From assembly GCA_963742725.1 (NCBI GenBank), contig CAVUMX010000001.1:1426001-1490000 (forward strand): DNA of 64,000 bases. Direction: 5' to 3'. Position numbers and translations under genes: made by a program. The notes beneath the pieces are model-generated. The model made no database searches. It saw only the letters and a program-made list of their open reading frames with translations, and was not told where the DNA came from. Below, in pieces: positions 7,187-25,120 of the stretch. Origin of the DNA: CAVVAL01 sp963742725 (GTDB lineage Bacteria; Actinomycetota; Actinomycetes; Mycobacteriales; Cryptosporangiaceae). The first letter of the stretch is position 1. Each line of letters opens with the position of its first letter.

Positions 7187-8380
7187 CTACTTGTTGATCT
7201 TCGTGACGCGACCGGCACCGACGGTGCGGCCACCCTCACGGATCGCGAACTTCAGGCCCTCTTCCATGGCGATGGGCTGGATGAGCGCAATCGTCATCTC
7301 AGTGTTGTCGCCCGGCATGACCATCTCGGTGCCCTCGGGGAGGGTCACGACGCCGGTCACGTCCGTGGTGCGGAAGTAGAACTGCGGCCGGTAGTTGTTG
7401 AAGAACGGCGTGTGCCGGCCACCCTCGTCCTTGGAGAGGATGTAGACGTTCGCCTCGAAGTCGGTGTGCGGGGTGGTCGTGCCCGGCTTGATCACGACCT
7501 GGCCGCGCTCGACGTCCTCGCGCTTGATGCCGCGGAGCAGCAGACCGACGTTCTCACCCGCACGGGCCTCGTCGAGCAGCTTGCGGAACATCTCGACGCC
7601 GGTGACCGTGGTGGTCTGCTTGGTCTCCTTGATGCCGACGATGTCGACAGTCTCGTTGACCTTCAGGATGCCCCGCTCGACACGACCGGTGACCACGGTG
7701 CCGCGGCCGGTGATCGTGAAGACGTCCTCGATCGGCATGAGGAACGGCTTGTCGACGTCGCGCTCCGGCTCCGGGATCGCCTCGTCGACCGCGTTCATCA
7801 GGTCGATGATCTTCTCGCCCCACGCGGCGTCGCCCTCGAGGGCCTTCAGCGCGGAGAGGCGGATGATCGGCAGGTCGTCGCCGGGGAACTCGTACTGGCT
7901 GAGCAGCTCCCGAACCTCCAGCTCGACGAGCTCGAGGATCTCCTCGTCGTCGACCATGTCGGCCTTGTTCAGCGCAACGACGATGTACGGGACACCGACC
8001 TGGCGGGCCAGGAGCACGTGCTCCTTGGTCTGCGGCATCGGGCCGTCGGTCGCCGAGACCACCAGGATCGCGCCGTCCATCTGCGCGGCACCGGTGATCA
8101 TGTTCTTGATGTAGTCAGCGTGACCCGGGCAGTCGACGTGCGCGTAGTGGCGCTTCTCCGTCTGGTACTCGACGTGCGCGATCGAGATGGTGATACCGCG
8201 CTGCCGCTCCTCCGGCGCCTTGTCGATCTGGTCGAACGGCGTGAAGGGGTTGATGTCCGGGTACTTGTCGTGCAGGACCTTGGTGATAGCCGCGGTCAGC
8301 GTGGTCTTGCCGTGGTCGATGTGACCGATGGTGCCGATGTTGACGTGCGGCTTGTTCCGCTCGAACTTCGCCTTCGCCAC
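7187..8380 (-). CDS. tuf: Translation elongation factor EF-Tu
   Basis: EF-Tu delivers aminoacyl-tRNA to the ribosome. The 397 residues contain the G1 loop GHIDHGKTT, G2 RGITI, G3 DCPGH, G4 NKAD and G5 SALKAL, then the two beta-barrel domains ending MPIAMEEGLKFAIREGGRT-like (here QPIAMEEGLKFAIREGGRT). It is last in the str operon after fusA with a 70-nt spacer. It is the only EF-Tu gene in the window. Confidence 0.99.
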   Translation of the reverse strand: MAKAKFERNKPHVNIGTIGHIDHGKTTLTAAITKVLHDKYPDINPFTPFDQIDKAPEERQRGITISIAHVEYQTEKRHYAHVDCPGHADYIKNMITGAAQMDGAILVVSATDGPMPQTKEHVLLARQVGVPYIVVALNKADMVDDEEILELVELEVRELLSQYEFPGDDLPIIRLSALKALEGDAAWGEKIIDLMNAVDEAIPEPERDVDKPFLMPIEDVFTITGRGTVVTGRVERGILKVNETVDIVGIKETKQTTTVTGVEMFRKLLDEARAGENVGLLLRGIKREDVERGQVVIKPGTTTPHTDFEANVYILSKDEGGRHTPFFNNYRPQFYFRTTDVTGVVTLPEGTEMVMPGDNTEMTIALIQPIAMEEGLKFAIREGGRTVGAGRVTKINK

Positions 8381-8450
8381 TGGGGTCCTCCTGTGGACTG
8401 ATTACGTGGTACGCCGTACGACGCGTCTGGGACAGGGACTGCGGTCCGGG

Positions 8451-10547
<2,097 letters not shown>

Positions 10548-10581
10548 TGCTCTTCTCTCTCAGCTCAGTATCGGGCGCGGG

Positions 10582-11051
10582 TTACCAGCGGTAGTGCGCG
10601 AAGGCCTTGTTGGACTCGGCCATCTTGTGCGTGTCCTCGCGACGCTTCACAGCGGCGCCGAGGCCGTTGCTCGCGTCGAGCAGCTCGTTCATCAGCCGCT
10701 CGGTCATGGTCTTCTCGCGGCGGGCGCGGCTGTAGGTGATCAGCCAGCGCATCGCGAGGGTGGTGGCGCGACCGGCGCGCACCTCGACCGGAACCTGGTA
10801 GGTGGCGCCACCGACGCGGCGGCTCTTCACCTCGAGGGCCGGCTTCACGTTGTCCAGCGCACGCTTGAGCGTGATCACCGGGTCCGTGCCGGTCTTCTCG
10901 CGAGCACCCTCAAGGGCGCCGTACACGATCCGCTCGGCGATCGACCGCTTGCCGGAGAGGAGCACCTTGTTGACGAGGCTCGTGACGAGCGGGGAGCCGT
11001 AGACCGGGTCGACAACGACCGGGTGCTTCGGGGCTGGGCCCTTGCGGGGCA

Positions 11052-11052
<1 letters not shown>
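10582..11052 (-). CDS. rpsG: 30S ribosomal protein S7
   Basis: S7 nucleates the 30S head and contacts the E site. The 156 residues run from MPRKGPAPKHPVVVDPVYGS to ESNKAFAHYRW, the standard bacterial length. I took the ATG that shares its A with the rpsL stop (TAATG), although the frame is open further upstream across rpsL, because everything before it is the rpsL shadow. Translational coupling to S12 is expected. Confidence 0.98.
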
Positions 11053-11426
<374 letters not shown>

Positions 11427-11623
11427 CGGGTCTCCGCTTCCTTCTCGAACATGTCTGGTCTTGCAGGTGTGCCGGGGACCCGGCTCCTCCGACCCCCGCG
11501 GTCGGGCGTGTCGCCCGCACGAGGCCCCGGAGCGGCTTTACACCGCTCACAGAGGGGAGGTTCACGCGCAGCCCCTAGGTGGGCGCGCGAGGGTGCCCAG
11601 GAAGCTCCCAGGCACAAGAGAGA

Positions 11624-11652
11624 AGACTACCTATGTGAATGCCGCAGGTCAA
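11624..11652 (-). promoter_or_regulatory. Candidate str-operon (rpsL) promoter
   Basis: On the minus strand TTGACC (11652-11647) and TAGTCT (11629-11624) are separated by exactly 17 nt, a good match to actinobacterial housekeeping (HrdB/SigA-type) promoters. Transcription would start near 11617, leaving a leader of about 190 nt before rpsL. The rest of the 312-nt gap between rpsL and the DUF4190 gene holds this promoter, its leader and a hairpin for the neighbouring gene. Confidence 0.5.
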
Positions 11653-11700
11653 AACGGGGTGGGTCACACCGCCCTGATCAGGCCGTGTGCCTGGTCACAG

Positions 11701-11732
11701 GGCCCGCCGCCACCACGCGGAGGCGGCGGGCC
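11701..11732 (-). terminator. Hairpin after the DUF4190 gene
   Basis: An 11-bp perfect stem (GGCCCGCCGCC / GGCGGCGGGCC, 10-nt loop) begins 7 nt past the stop of the DUF4190 protein and upstream of the rpsL promoter. It has no U run, but position and stability fit a terminator. Confidence 0.55.
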
Positions 11733-11738
11733 GTCACG

Positions 11739-12884
11739 CTACGGGTTCAGCGCGCTGACGCCGACGCCGACGATCAGCAGGACCACGAAGAGCGCGCCGA
11801 TGACCGCGCCCGCGGCACCGGTGATCAGGCCCCAGAGGGCCATGTTGTCGCCGCCCTTGGTGCCGCCGGACTCGGCGATGCTCTTCCGCGCCATGACGCC
11901 GAGGACGATCGCCGCGATGCCGAGCGGAAAGCCCAGGAACGCGCCGTAGCAGCAGAACAGCAGGATCGAGAACACGGCGGACCCGATACCGAGGCCCAGC
12001 GCGATGGCCGCCTTCGGCTCGTTCTGCTGGAACGGCTGCATGGGCGGCATCTGGCCGTACGCGCCGCCGGCGCCGTAGCCCGGGTCCTGGTAGCCGCCGT
12101 ACGCGGGCTGGCCGCCGTAGCCACCGGCTGCTGGCGGGTATCCGCCGGCACCGCTCGTCGGGTCGTACGCCGCCGGGGCCTCATAGCCGGGGGCCGGCGA
12201 TCCGTAGCTGCCCGGCGCCTCGTACCCGGTGGCGGGCGGGGTGCCGTATCCGCCGGGCGCCGGCGTCGCCGGGGGCGTGCCGTAGCCGCCCGAGGTCGGC
12301 GCGACCGGCGGCGTGCCGTAGGTCGGCGGCGTGCCGTACGTACCGGGGTCCGGGGTGCTGCTCGGCTGCTCGTAGCCACCGGGAGTGCCGTACGTACCGG
12401 ATGCCTGCGGGGTGCCGTAGGTGCTCGGCGGGGGCGTGCTGCCGTAGTCGCCCGTGCTGGGCGTGCCGTACGTCCCCGGGGACGCCGGCGGACCGGACGG
12501 GGTGCCGTACGCCGGCGGACCGGACGGCGTGCCGTACGTGGCGGGAGGCGGGGTCCCATACGCCGGGCTGGACGGTGCCGCAGGCGGGGTGCCGTACGTC
12601 GGGCTGGTCGGGTCCGAAGGCGGCGTGCCGTACGCGGGGCTGGACGGCGGGGTGCCGTAGGTGGACGGCGTCCCGTACGTCGCCGGCGGCGGGCTGCTGT
12701 ACCCGCTGTCGTACCCGCCCGGGGCCGGCGGTGTGGCGCGGCCGGCGGCGGGCGGCTGGTTGAAGCTGCCCGGATCGTTGAGCGTCGGGTCGACAGGGGC
12801 GGTCTCGTCCGCGGCGGGACGCCACGGATCGGGCTGTTGCGGTTCCGGCGTGCCCCCCTGCGCCGGGTCAGGCTGCTCGGTCAT
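11739..12884 (-). CDS. DUF4190-type membrane protein with YGTP-repeat N-terminal arm
   Basis: The 381-residue protein has two parts. The first ~270 residues are low complexity, rich in Pro, Tyr, Gly and Thr, with fourteen copies of the tetrapeptide YGTP spaced 5-20 residues apart. The C-terminal ~100 residues hold two membrane segments (around ALGLGIGSAVFSILLFCCYG/FPLGIAAIVLGV and LWGLITGAAGAVIGALFVVL) joined by ARKSIAESGGTKGGDN, the layout of DUF4190 proteins. No catalytic motif is present. Such actinobacterial proteins are thought to be membrane-anchored with a disordered cytoplasmic arm; function is unknown. GAAGGAG lies a few nt before the ATG. It is oriented with the ribosomal operons but has its own terminator. 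Confidence 0.8.
   Translation of the reverse strand: MTEQPDPAQGGTPEPQQPDPWRPAADETAPVDPTLNDPGSFNQPPAAGRATPPAPGGYDSGYSSPPPATYGTPSTYGTPPSSPAYGTPPSDPTSPTYGTPPAAPSSPAYGTPPPATYGTPSGPPAYGTPSGPPASPGTYGTPSTGDYGSTPPPSTYGTPQASGTYGTPGGYEQPSSTPDPGTYGTPPTYGTPPVAPTSGGYGTPPATPAPGGYGTPPATGYEAPGSYGSPAPGYEAPAAYDPTSGAGGYPPAAGGYGGQPAYGGYQDPGYGAGGAYGQMPPMQPFQQNEPKAAIALGLGIGSAVFSILLFCCYGAFLGFPLGIAAIVLGVMARKSIAESGGTKGGDNMALWGLITGAAGAVIGALFVVLLIVGVGVSALNP
12230..12690 (-). repeat. In-gene minisatellite encoding YGTP repeats
   Basis: On the plus strand GGCGTGCCGTA(C/G) recurs about every 20-60 nt, with near-identical longer blocks such as the two neighbouring GCGGACCGGACGG.GTGCCGTACG units at about 12485-12540. Units are imperfect and unevenly spaced, so copy number probably changes by slippage or unequal exchange. 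Reading frame is preserved throughout. Confidence 0.75.
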
Positions 12885-13015
12885 CGTTCTCCTTCTCGGA
12901 TACGGGCCGCACCGACCGGCGGTCGGTCCCCCTCTGTGCGGTCACGCCCGTGACCGGCCTGACTACGGTGCCAGACGGGCGCTACTCCGGTCCACGAGAC
13001 TGTCCGGAACATGCA

Positions 13016-13387
13016 CTAATCCACATTGTCACCGAACTCGGGGGCGGGATCAGCGCCATACGTCAACAACACGACGATCAGAAACACAACCAGGACGATG
13101 ACGCTGACGGCCAACGCGATCCAGCTCATCAGGACCCCGGTGCGGAGTGCGCGGTCGCCGCTGAGGAAGCCTTCGGCGTGCTCCAGTTCGGCGCGGGTGT
13201 ACCGGGCCATGGTGAGCGCGACGGCCGCGGGGACGGCGCCGCCGACGCAGAACATCAGGAGGACGGCCGTCACGCCGAGGGCGAGCACGCTGTTCGCCTT
13301 CGTCGACGTACGGACGTCCGGATCGAGGGGGTGGCGCAGTTCCTCGCCCGGCGCCGGCACCGGCTGGTACGCGCTCGTCACCAGCAC
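13016..13387 (-). CDS. Small two-TM membrane protein, DUF4190-like
   Basis: This 123-residue protein has a short polar N-terminus (QPVPAPGEELRHPLDPD), two strongly hydrophobic stretches (LALGVTAVLLMFCVGGAVPAAVAL and GVLMSWIALAVSVIVLVVFL, the latter running on to IVVLLTYG) and a polar linker with RYTRAELEHAEGFLSGDRALR between them. The two-helix hairpin resembles the DUF4190 domain of the next gene, so they may be paralogues, but identity is low. The start is uncertain: GTG at 13387 or GTG at 13381, neither with a clear ribosome binding site. No function can be assigned. Confidence 0.65.
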   Translation of the reverse strand: MLVTSAYQPVPAPGEELRHPLDPDVRTSTKANSVLALGVTAVLLMFCVGGAVPAAVALTMARYTRAELEHAEGFLSGDRALRTGVLMSWIALAVSVIVLVVFLIVVLLTYGADPAPEFGDNVD

Positions 13388-13402
13388 ATCATGCCGTACG
13401 CC

Positions 13403-13457
13403 ACCTTCGGACTTTTGAGGGTTCCGGCGACCCGCCGACCCTCAAAAGTCCGAAAGT
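13403..13457. repeat. 55-bp palindromic element, copy 1 (intergenic)
   Basis: Inverted arms of 20 nt (13403-13422 and 13438-13457) flank a 15-nt GC-rich loop. Apart from one mismatch at the third outer position the arms pair perfectly; the core is TTCGGACTTTTGAGGGT with its complement. It lies between the rpoC terminator and the start of the downstream small membrane gene. Two further copies occur at 25045 and 39802 with the same total, arm and loop lengths. Confidence 0.9.
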
Positions 13458-13470
13458 CGGGAGACGGCAG

Positions 13471-13499
13471 AGGGCCCCGGGACGGAGTCCCGGGGCCCT
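13471..13499 (-). terminator. rpoC terminator
   Basis: A perfect 13-bp stem (AGGGCCCCGGGAC / GTCCCGGGGCCCT) with a 3-nt loop sits 9 nt beyond the rpoC stop. It is very stable but lacks a U tract, a usual form in high-GC actinobacteria. Confidence 0.75.
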
Positions 13500-13508
13500 C
13501 GCGCGAGG

Positions 13509-17399
<3,891 letters not shown>

Positions 17400-17483
17400 T
17401 GGTTCTTATCCCTCTTCCGGGGTCGGGCTAGTCCGATGTCGTCCTGGGGGCGCCCCGGCGGCGCGAGCCGCCGGGGCCATCCG

Positions 17484-20924
<3,441 letters not shown>

Positions 20925-21021
20925 GGTGCGTCCTTCCGAGGACCGTCGCCGTCGTTGTGCGCGCACCCCGATCGACCCGCGTCAAGGCGGGCACGAAAGT
21001 CGGAAGGCAGCGCAAACTAGC

Positions 21022-21050
21022 AGTGTAGCCGCAAGGCACACTGCTGTCCA
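21022..21050 (-). promoter_or_regulatory. Candidate rpoB promoter
   Basis: On the minus strand TGGACA (21050-21045) and TACACT (21027-21022) are spaced by 17 nt. The start site would lie near 21015, giving a leader of about 90 nt. CAGTGT (21021-21026) and ACACTG (21039-21044) form a short inverted repeat inside the promoter, a possible operator. The remaining sequence up to the Mce operon end at 21327 shows only one small hairpin. Confidence 0.6.
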
Positions 21051-21273
21051 CTCGGGCGTCGAGAGGTCGGAATCACCAGACCTGACCCCTCCAATCGGTA
21101 GCCGCCCGTGACGCAGCGCGATCACAAGAAGCGTGCCTTCGACGGGGCTCCGGGTCAAGGGGTTGACACGCCTTGCGGCCGTGTTTCCTCCCAGAATCAG
21201 GTCGATACCGCCCAGTCAGCTACGATCCGGGCGCGATTTCGGCCGTCGATTACCGGACATATCCGCCACCCGC

Positions 21274-21292
21274 CCGGCCCACCGGGGGCCGG
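21274..21292 (-). terminator. Candidate Mce-operon terminator
   Basis: A 7-bp GC stem (CCGGCCC / GGGCCGG, 5-nt loop) lies about 35 nt after the last Mce-operon stop. It is short and lacks a U tract, so the call is weak; position is the main support. Confidence 0.35.
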
Positions 21293-21326
21293 ACGAGCCG
21301 CGATCGGACCGGTATGCGTGCCGCGC

Positions 21327-22115
21327 CTACAGGGCTTCGACCTTGGCGGCGAGCCAGTCATCGCCCACCCGGCGCATCGTCATCCTGACCCTGGCCTGAT
21401 CGACCTGGGTGCCCTGGACGCGCGTGCTCTGCGTCGACTGGTCCACGAACAGGAGCACAACCACCTGGTCAGAGGTGGCGCTGACGACCGAACTCGCCTT
21501 GACTGTGGCCTTCACCACAGCCTTGTACTCCCTCGCGATGGGCGCGACGGTCCGGCTGGTGTCGGCGTAGTCCTTCCGGAACTGCCCGGTCGTGAGCTTG
21601 GACGCGGCCGCGATGTCCGCGTCCATCCTGGTGTGGTCGTAGGACAGGATCGTCTCGGCGGCCCGGACCGAGGCCGGCACCGCGTCGCGCCGGGCGGCGT
21701 CCGCACTGCTCCCCTGGTGGTCGAACCAGAACAGGACGCCGGCCAGGGCGACGGCGAGCGCCACCGCCACGGCCAGCGCCGCGACCCGGACACGGCTGTT
21801 GACCGCGGTGGCGCCGTCCGCGAGGTCGGAGTCCGCGAAGTCGGCGTCGTCGAGTTCGGCGTCCGACGCGCGGCGGCGTGGGCGGGGGGACGGCTTGGGG
21901 CGCTCGGTGGAGTCGCCGTCCGGCTCCGGTCCACCTGGCCGGGGCCGCGGTGAGGGCCGCCGGGCCGCCTCGTCGCCGGCCGCGTTGTCAGCCGCGTTGT
22001 CAGCCGCGGCGGCATTGTCCGCATCGGTCGCGGCGGCGTCGAGCGTCGGGGCGTGCTCGTCGTGGTCGGGGCGGGTGGCGTGGCGGAGGGCGCGTGGGAC
22101 GGGGCGGCGGCTCAT
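21327..22115 (-). CDS. Mce-associated membrane protein (Mas-type), distal
   Basis: The 262-residue protein has a ~110-residue disordered Asp/Ala/Pro/Arg-rich cytoplasmic arm with repeated ADNAA units, one membrane segment (VAALAVAVALAVALAGVLFW), then a ~130-residue extracytoplasmic domain of the Mce-associated/NTF2-like type (AETILSYDHTRMDADIAAA ... VVVLLFVDQSTQSTRV ... VRMTMRRVGDDWLAAKVEAL). In mycobacteria such Mas proteins (for example Rv0175-Rv0178) follow the mce genes and stabilise or assist the transporter. It starts 7 nt after its partner and closes the operon. Confidence 0.85.
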   Translation of the reverse strand: MSRRPVPRALRHATRPDHDEHAPTLDAAATDADNAAAADNAADNAAGDEAARRPSPRPRPGGPEPDGDSTERPKPSPRPRRRASDAELDDADFADSDLADGATAVNSRVRVAALAVAVALAVALAGVLFWFDHQGSSADAARRDAVPASVRAAETILSYDHTRMDADIAAASKLTTGQFRKDYADTSRTVAPIAREYKAVVKATVKASSVVSATSDQVVVLLFVDQSTQSTRVQGTQVDQARVRMTMRRVGDDWLAAKVEAL

Positions 22116-22122
22116 GGTGTCC

Positions 22123-22602
22123 TCAGCTCACGAACGACAGGGTCGAGACGAGCCAGCGGCTGTCGTCGGCGGCCATGTCGACCTGGATCCGGTAGTGGCG
22201 GAGCTGGTTGTTCTTGCCAGCCTTGACGTTCTGGTCGACCACGAGCATCACCCGGACGGAGTCCTTGTCGCTGTTGCGGACGTCGGCGGCCGCGGCGAGG
22301 ACCTCGCCGTGCGCCTCGATCTTCCGGTCGGCGTACGCCTTCTTGAGCTTGGCGCGGTCCCGTTCGAACTCGGCCTTGAAGTCGCCGGTGGCGGCGTCGG
22401 AGACACGCTGCATGTCGGTGTCGACGCTGTCCGGGTTGACCTCCATGAAGTTCGTGACGGCCTGGCGGGCGGCGGTGACCGCCTCGGCGCGCGTGGCCTC
22501 GGCGGACTGGCGCTCGTAGTACCGGTACCCGAACCAGCCGGCGGTGGCCAGCGCGACGGCGAGCGCCACGACCAGCGCGGACGTCAGGGGACGACGTGCC
22601 AT
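22123..22602 (-). CDS. Mce-associated membrane protein (Mas-type), proximal
   Basis: This 159-residue protein starts MARRPLTSAL, followed directly by one membrane segment (VVALAVALATAGWFGYRYY) and an extracytoplasmic Mce-associated domain (AVTAARQAVTNFMEVNPDSV, then DAATGDFKAEFERDRAKLKKAY and VMLVVDQNVKA). I chose the ATG after GGAGGA rather than longer upstream frames, which run antisense-free through mceF and look like noise. It is a shorter paralogue of the next gene without its disordered arm. It lies 26 nt after mceF, the usual place for Mas proteins. Confidence 0.87.
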   Translation of the reverse strand: MARRPLTSALVVALAVALATAGWFGYRYYERQSAEATRAEAVTAARQAVTNFMEVNPDSVDTDMQRVSDAATGDFKAEFERDRAKLKKAYADRKIEAHGEVLAAAADVRNSDKDSVRVMLVVDQNVKAGKNNQLRHYRIQVDMAADDSRWLVSTLSFVS

Positions 22603-22628
22603 GTGCGGTGTTCCTCCTTGTGATGCAC

Positions 22629-23891
22629 TCAACCCGCGAGCGGGCCGAGAAGCAACGCCTTCCACGACTGGTCGCCGAGGAGAGCCTGCTGGCCGCCTGT
22701 GCTGCCGAGCGTGACGGGCTTGCCGTCGGGACCGAGCGCGAGCCCGGTGAACGGGTCGACGGACTGGTTCGGCGCGGGCGCGCCGGTGCTGCTGGTGGTG
22801 TTGGGACCCATCGGCGCCGGCCCGGACTCTTCGCCGGCGCGCGGCGCGTTCCGTTCGCCCCGGACGCTGGCGCCGCGGCTCAGCTCCGCGTTGCTGCACT
22901 TCAGCGGCCTGGACTTGTCGTAGACGCAGGGCGCGGGGTCGTCCACGTTCAGGACGAGCCCGAAATGCGCCGTTCCGTCGCCGGGGACGACCGTGAACGA
23001 GCCGGCCACGACAGCCGGGTACGTGGCGAGGATCTGTTCGAGCCCGTTGATCCGGCGCGCCTGGATCTGGCCGACGACGATCAGGTTGCCGAGCAGGAAC
23101 CCGAAGGACGGGCGCAGTTCGTTCAGCAGCGCCGTCACCTCGGATGTGGCGACGGGGCCGTTGACGAGCAGCCTTCGCAGGTCCGGGTCGGACTTCTTGA
23201 GCTGCTCGGACAGTGACGCCAGCGAGTCGGCCCACGAGCGGATCGCGGTGCCGGAGGCGGCCTGCGTGTCGAGGACGGTCCGGCCGTCCCGGATGAGCTG
23301 CACGGTCTCCGGCAGGCTCTTGTCGGCCTCGGCGAGCAGCGCGTCGCCGGAGTCGAGCAGCACCTGGAGCGACGGGCCGGTGCCGTCGAAGGCGCGTCCG
23401 AGCTCGTCGATGACGATCTTGAGGTCCTGCTTGTCCACCGACGTCACGAGCTTGTCGAGGTTGAGCAGCAGGGTCTCGACGGCGAGCGGGCCGCTGGTGC
23501 GGCGGCGCGGGATGAGGCTTCCGTCCTCCAGGTACGGACCGGCTGCCGTGTCCGGACGCAGGTCGACGTACTGCTCGCCGACGGCGGACCGGTTCGTCAC
23601 GACCGCGCGGGTGCTGGCCGGGATGTCGAACTCGCCGTCGAGGTCGAGGTCCACCCGGACGCCGTCGGGGCGCAGGTTGAGGTCGCCGACCCGCCCGACC
23701 TGGACGCCCCGGTACGTCACGGCGGCGTTCGTGAAGATGCCGCCGGACTCGGCGAAGTCGGCGTGCACGGTGTACCCGTCGCCGACGATCGCGTCGCCGA
23801 TGCCGACGTACCGCACGCCGACGTAGGACACGCCGAGCGCGGAGATGACCGCGAAGATCAGGACCTGGAGCTTCACCTTGGCGGGGATCAT
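22629..23891 (-). CDS. mceF: Mce family protein, MceF position
   Basis: One N-terminal membrane anchor (KLQVLIFAVISALGVSYVGV) is followed by the MCE/MlaD domain (TVHADFAESGGIFTNAAVTY, RGVQVGRVGDLNLRPDGVRV, STRAVVTNRSAVGEQYVDL) and a long helical region, then a low-complexity Pro/Thr-rich C-terminus. Mce proteins form a heterohexameric periplasmic channel that carries hydrophobic substrates (fatty acids or sterols in mycobacteria) to the YrbE permease. It is the sixth mce gene; its start overlaps mceE by 4 nt. The mammalian-cell-entry name does not imply virulence here. Confidence 0.93.
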   Translation of the reverse strand: MIPAKVKLQVLIFAVISALGVSYVGVRYVGIGDAIVGDGYTVHADFAESGGIFTNAAVTYRGVQVGRVGDLNLRPDGVRVDLDLDGEFDIPASTRAVVTNRSAVGEQYVDLRPDTAAGPYLEDGSLIPRRRTSGPLAVETLLLNLDKLVTSVDKQDLKIVIDELGRAFDGTGPSLQVLLDSGDALLAEADKSLPETVQLIRDGRTVLDTQAASGTAIRSWADSLASLSEQLKKSDPDLRRLLVNGPVATSEVTALLNELRPSFGFLLGNLIVVGQIQARRINGLEQILATYPAVVAGSFTVVPGDGTAHFGLVLNVDDPAPCVYDKSRPLKCSNAELSRGASVRGERNAPRAGEESGPAPMGPNTTSSTGAPAPNQSVDPFTGLALGPDGKPVTLGSTGGQQALLGDQSWKALLLGPLAG

Positions 23892-25120
23892 CCGAGCAAC
23901 CCCCCGAGCAGCAGTTCGGTCAGATCCTGGTTGCCCGGCTGGCCGGTGCCGGGCGCACCCGGCGACGCGGACGGGGTGGGCAGGAGGCCCGGCAGCTCGA
24001 CGCCAGGAAGGCCGGTGCCCGGTGAGGCGGACGGCGTCGGCTGCGGGTCGGCGTCCGTCGGGGGCGCCGGCTTGACCGTGAGGTTGTCCAGGATGTTCCG
24101 CAGGTCCAGGTCGGCGGTGGCGTAGAGGTTCGTGAAGTCGCCGCGGATGCCGTCCTGGACGGTCCGCGGGAACGGGAACGTCAGCATGATCTCCAGCGCC
24201 TTCGGCAGGTAGGTGCCGGACCGGACGAGCTGTTCGAGCGTCGGCTGGAGCGCGCGCAGGTCCGCGAGGACGTCGTCCTTGCTCGCCTTGATCACCCGGG
24301 TACCGACCACGCCGAGCTTCGACAGCGCCTGGAGCATGGCGACGAGCTGGGTGCGCTGGTCGGCCAGCACCTTCAGGCCGGGCCCGACCGTGTCGAGCGC
24401 GGTCGTGATCGTCTGCTTCTGGGCCTTCAGCGTGGTGGTGAGCCGGTCGAGCCCTTCCAGCGCGCGGACGATGTCGGCCTTCTGGTCGTCCAGGCCGCCT
24501 ACGAACGTGTCGAGCTGGTTCAGTACCGAGCGGAGCTTGTCCTCCCGGCCGGACAGCGCGGCGGCCAGCTCGCGGTTGATCGTCCGGAGCTGCTCGATGC
24601 CGCCGCCGTTGAGCAGCAGCGACAGGGCCGCGAACACCTCTTCGACCTCGATGCTGCGGGTACTGCGGGCGAGCGGGATCACGTCGCCGTCGGCGAGCTT
24701 GCCCTGCGCCGGCGCGGTGGGCGGCGGCGCCAGCGACACGAACTTCTCGCCGAGCAGGCTGGACTGGCGGATCGACGCGACGGCGTTGTCCGGCAGCGTC
24801 ACGTCGCGGTTGACGCGCAGCCGGACCTCGGCCGTGAAGCCCACCAGCCGGATCCGTTCGACGCTGCCGACGGTCACGTCGTCGACCTTGACGGCGGCCT
24901 GCGGGACGAGGTCCAGGACGTCCGCGAACTGGGCGGTGATGCGGTACCCGTCGCCACCCGCACCACCGGGTAGCGCGACGCCGTAGATCCCCTGCGAGCT
25001 ACAGCCCGTGAGCAGGCTGACGGCCGCGACGGCCGCCACCGCCGAGTTTCGGACTTTTGAGGGTCGGCGGGCGCCGGGCACCCTCAAAAGTCCGAAAGTG
25101 GAGGGGGCGAGGCGCTTCAT
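23888..25120 (-). CDS. mceE: Mce family lipoprotein, MceE position, with palindrome-encoded signal region
   Basis: The 410-residue lipoprotein (LprK-like) has a lipobox LLTGC with the lipidated Cys at about residue 40, followed by the MCE domain (YRITAQFADVLDLVPQAAVKVDDVTVGSV, quoted from position ~53 in parts) and a helical region. The start is fixed by the ATGA overlap with mceD. Between MKRLAPS and the hydrophobic AVAAVAAVSLLTGC core lie about 19 residues (TFGLLRVPGARRPSKVRNS) encoded exactly by copy 2 of the 55-bp palindrome. The basic n-region of the signal peptide is therefore much longer than usual. A GTG after the palindrome could restart translation but would leave no basic n-region. 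Confidence 0.93.
   Translation of the reverse strand: MKRLAPSTFGLLRVPGARRPSKVRNSAVAAVAAVSLLTGCSSQGIYGVALPGGAGGDGYRITAQFADVLDLVPQAAVKVDDVTVGSVERIRLVGFTAEVRLRVNRDVTLPDNAVASIRQSSLLGEKFVSLAPPPTAPAQGKLADGDVIPLARSTRSIEVEEVFAALSLLLNGGGIEQLRTINRELAAALSGREDKLRSVLNQLDTFVGGLDDQKADIVRALEGLDRLTTTLKAQKQTITTALDTVGPGLKVLADQRTQLVAMLQALSKLGVVGTRVIKASKDDVLADLRALQPTLEQLVRSGTYLPKALEIMLTFPFPRTVQDGIRGDFTNLYATADLDLRNILDNLTVKPAPPTDADPQPTPSASPGTGLPGVELPGLLPTPSASPGAPGTGQPGNQDLTELLLGGLLG
25045..25099. repeat. 55-bp palindromic element, copy 2 (inside mceE)
   Basis: Arms 25045-25064 and 25080-25099 pair over 18 inner bases (core TTTCGGACTTTTGAGGGT); the second outer position is mismatched, as in copy 3. The loop is 15 nt. 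This copy is read through in frame by mceE. Flanks CGAG before and GG after the element match copy 3, so these two may share a recent source or a preferred site. Confidence 0.92.

Noticed and set aside
20990..21005. ACGAAAGTCGG in the rpoB leader, resembling the palindrome edge
   Set aside because: Lacks the GGACTTTTGAGGG core; short chance match.
22603..23235. A 5' extension of the proximal Mas protein to 23235
   Set aside because: The extension runs through mceF in another frame and is Arg-rich; the ATG at 22602 has its own ribosome binding site.
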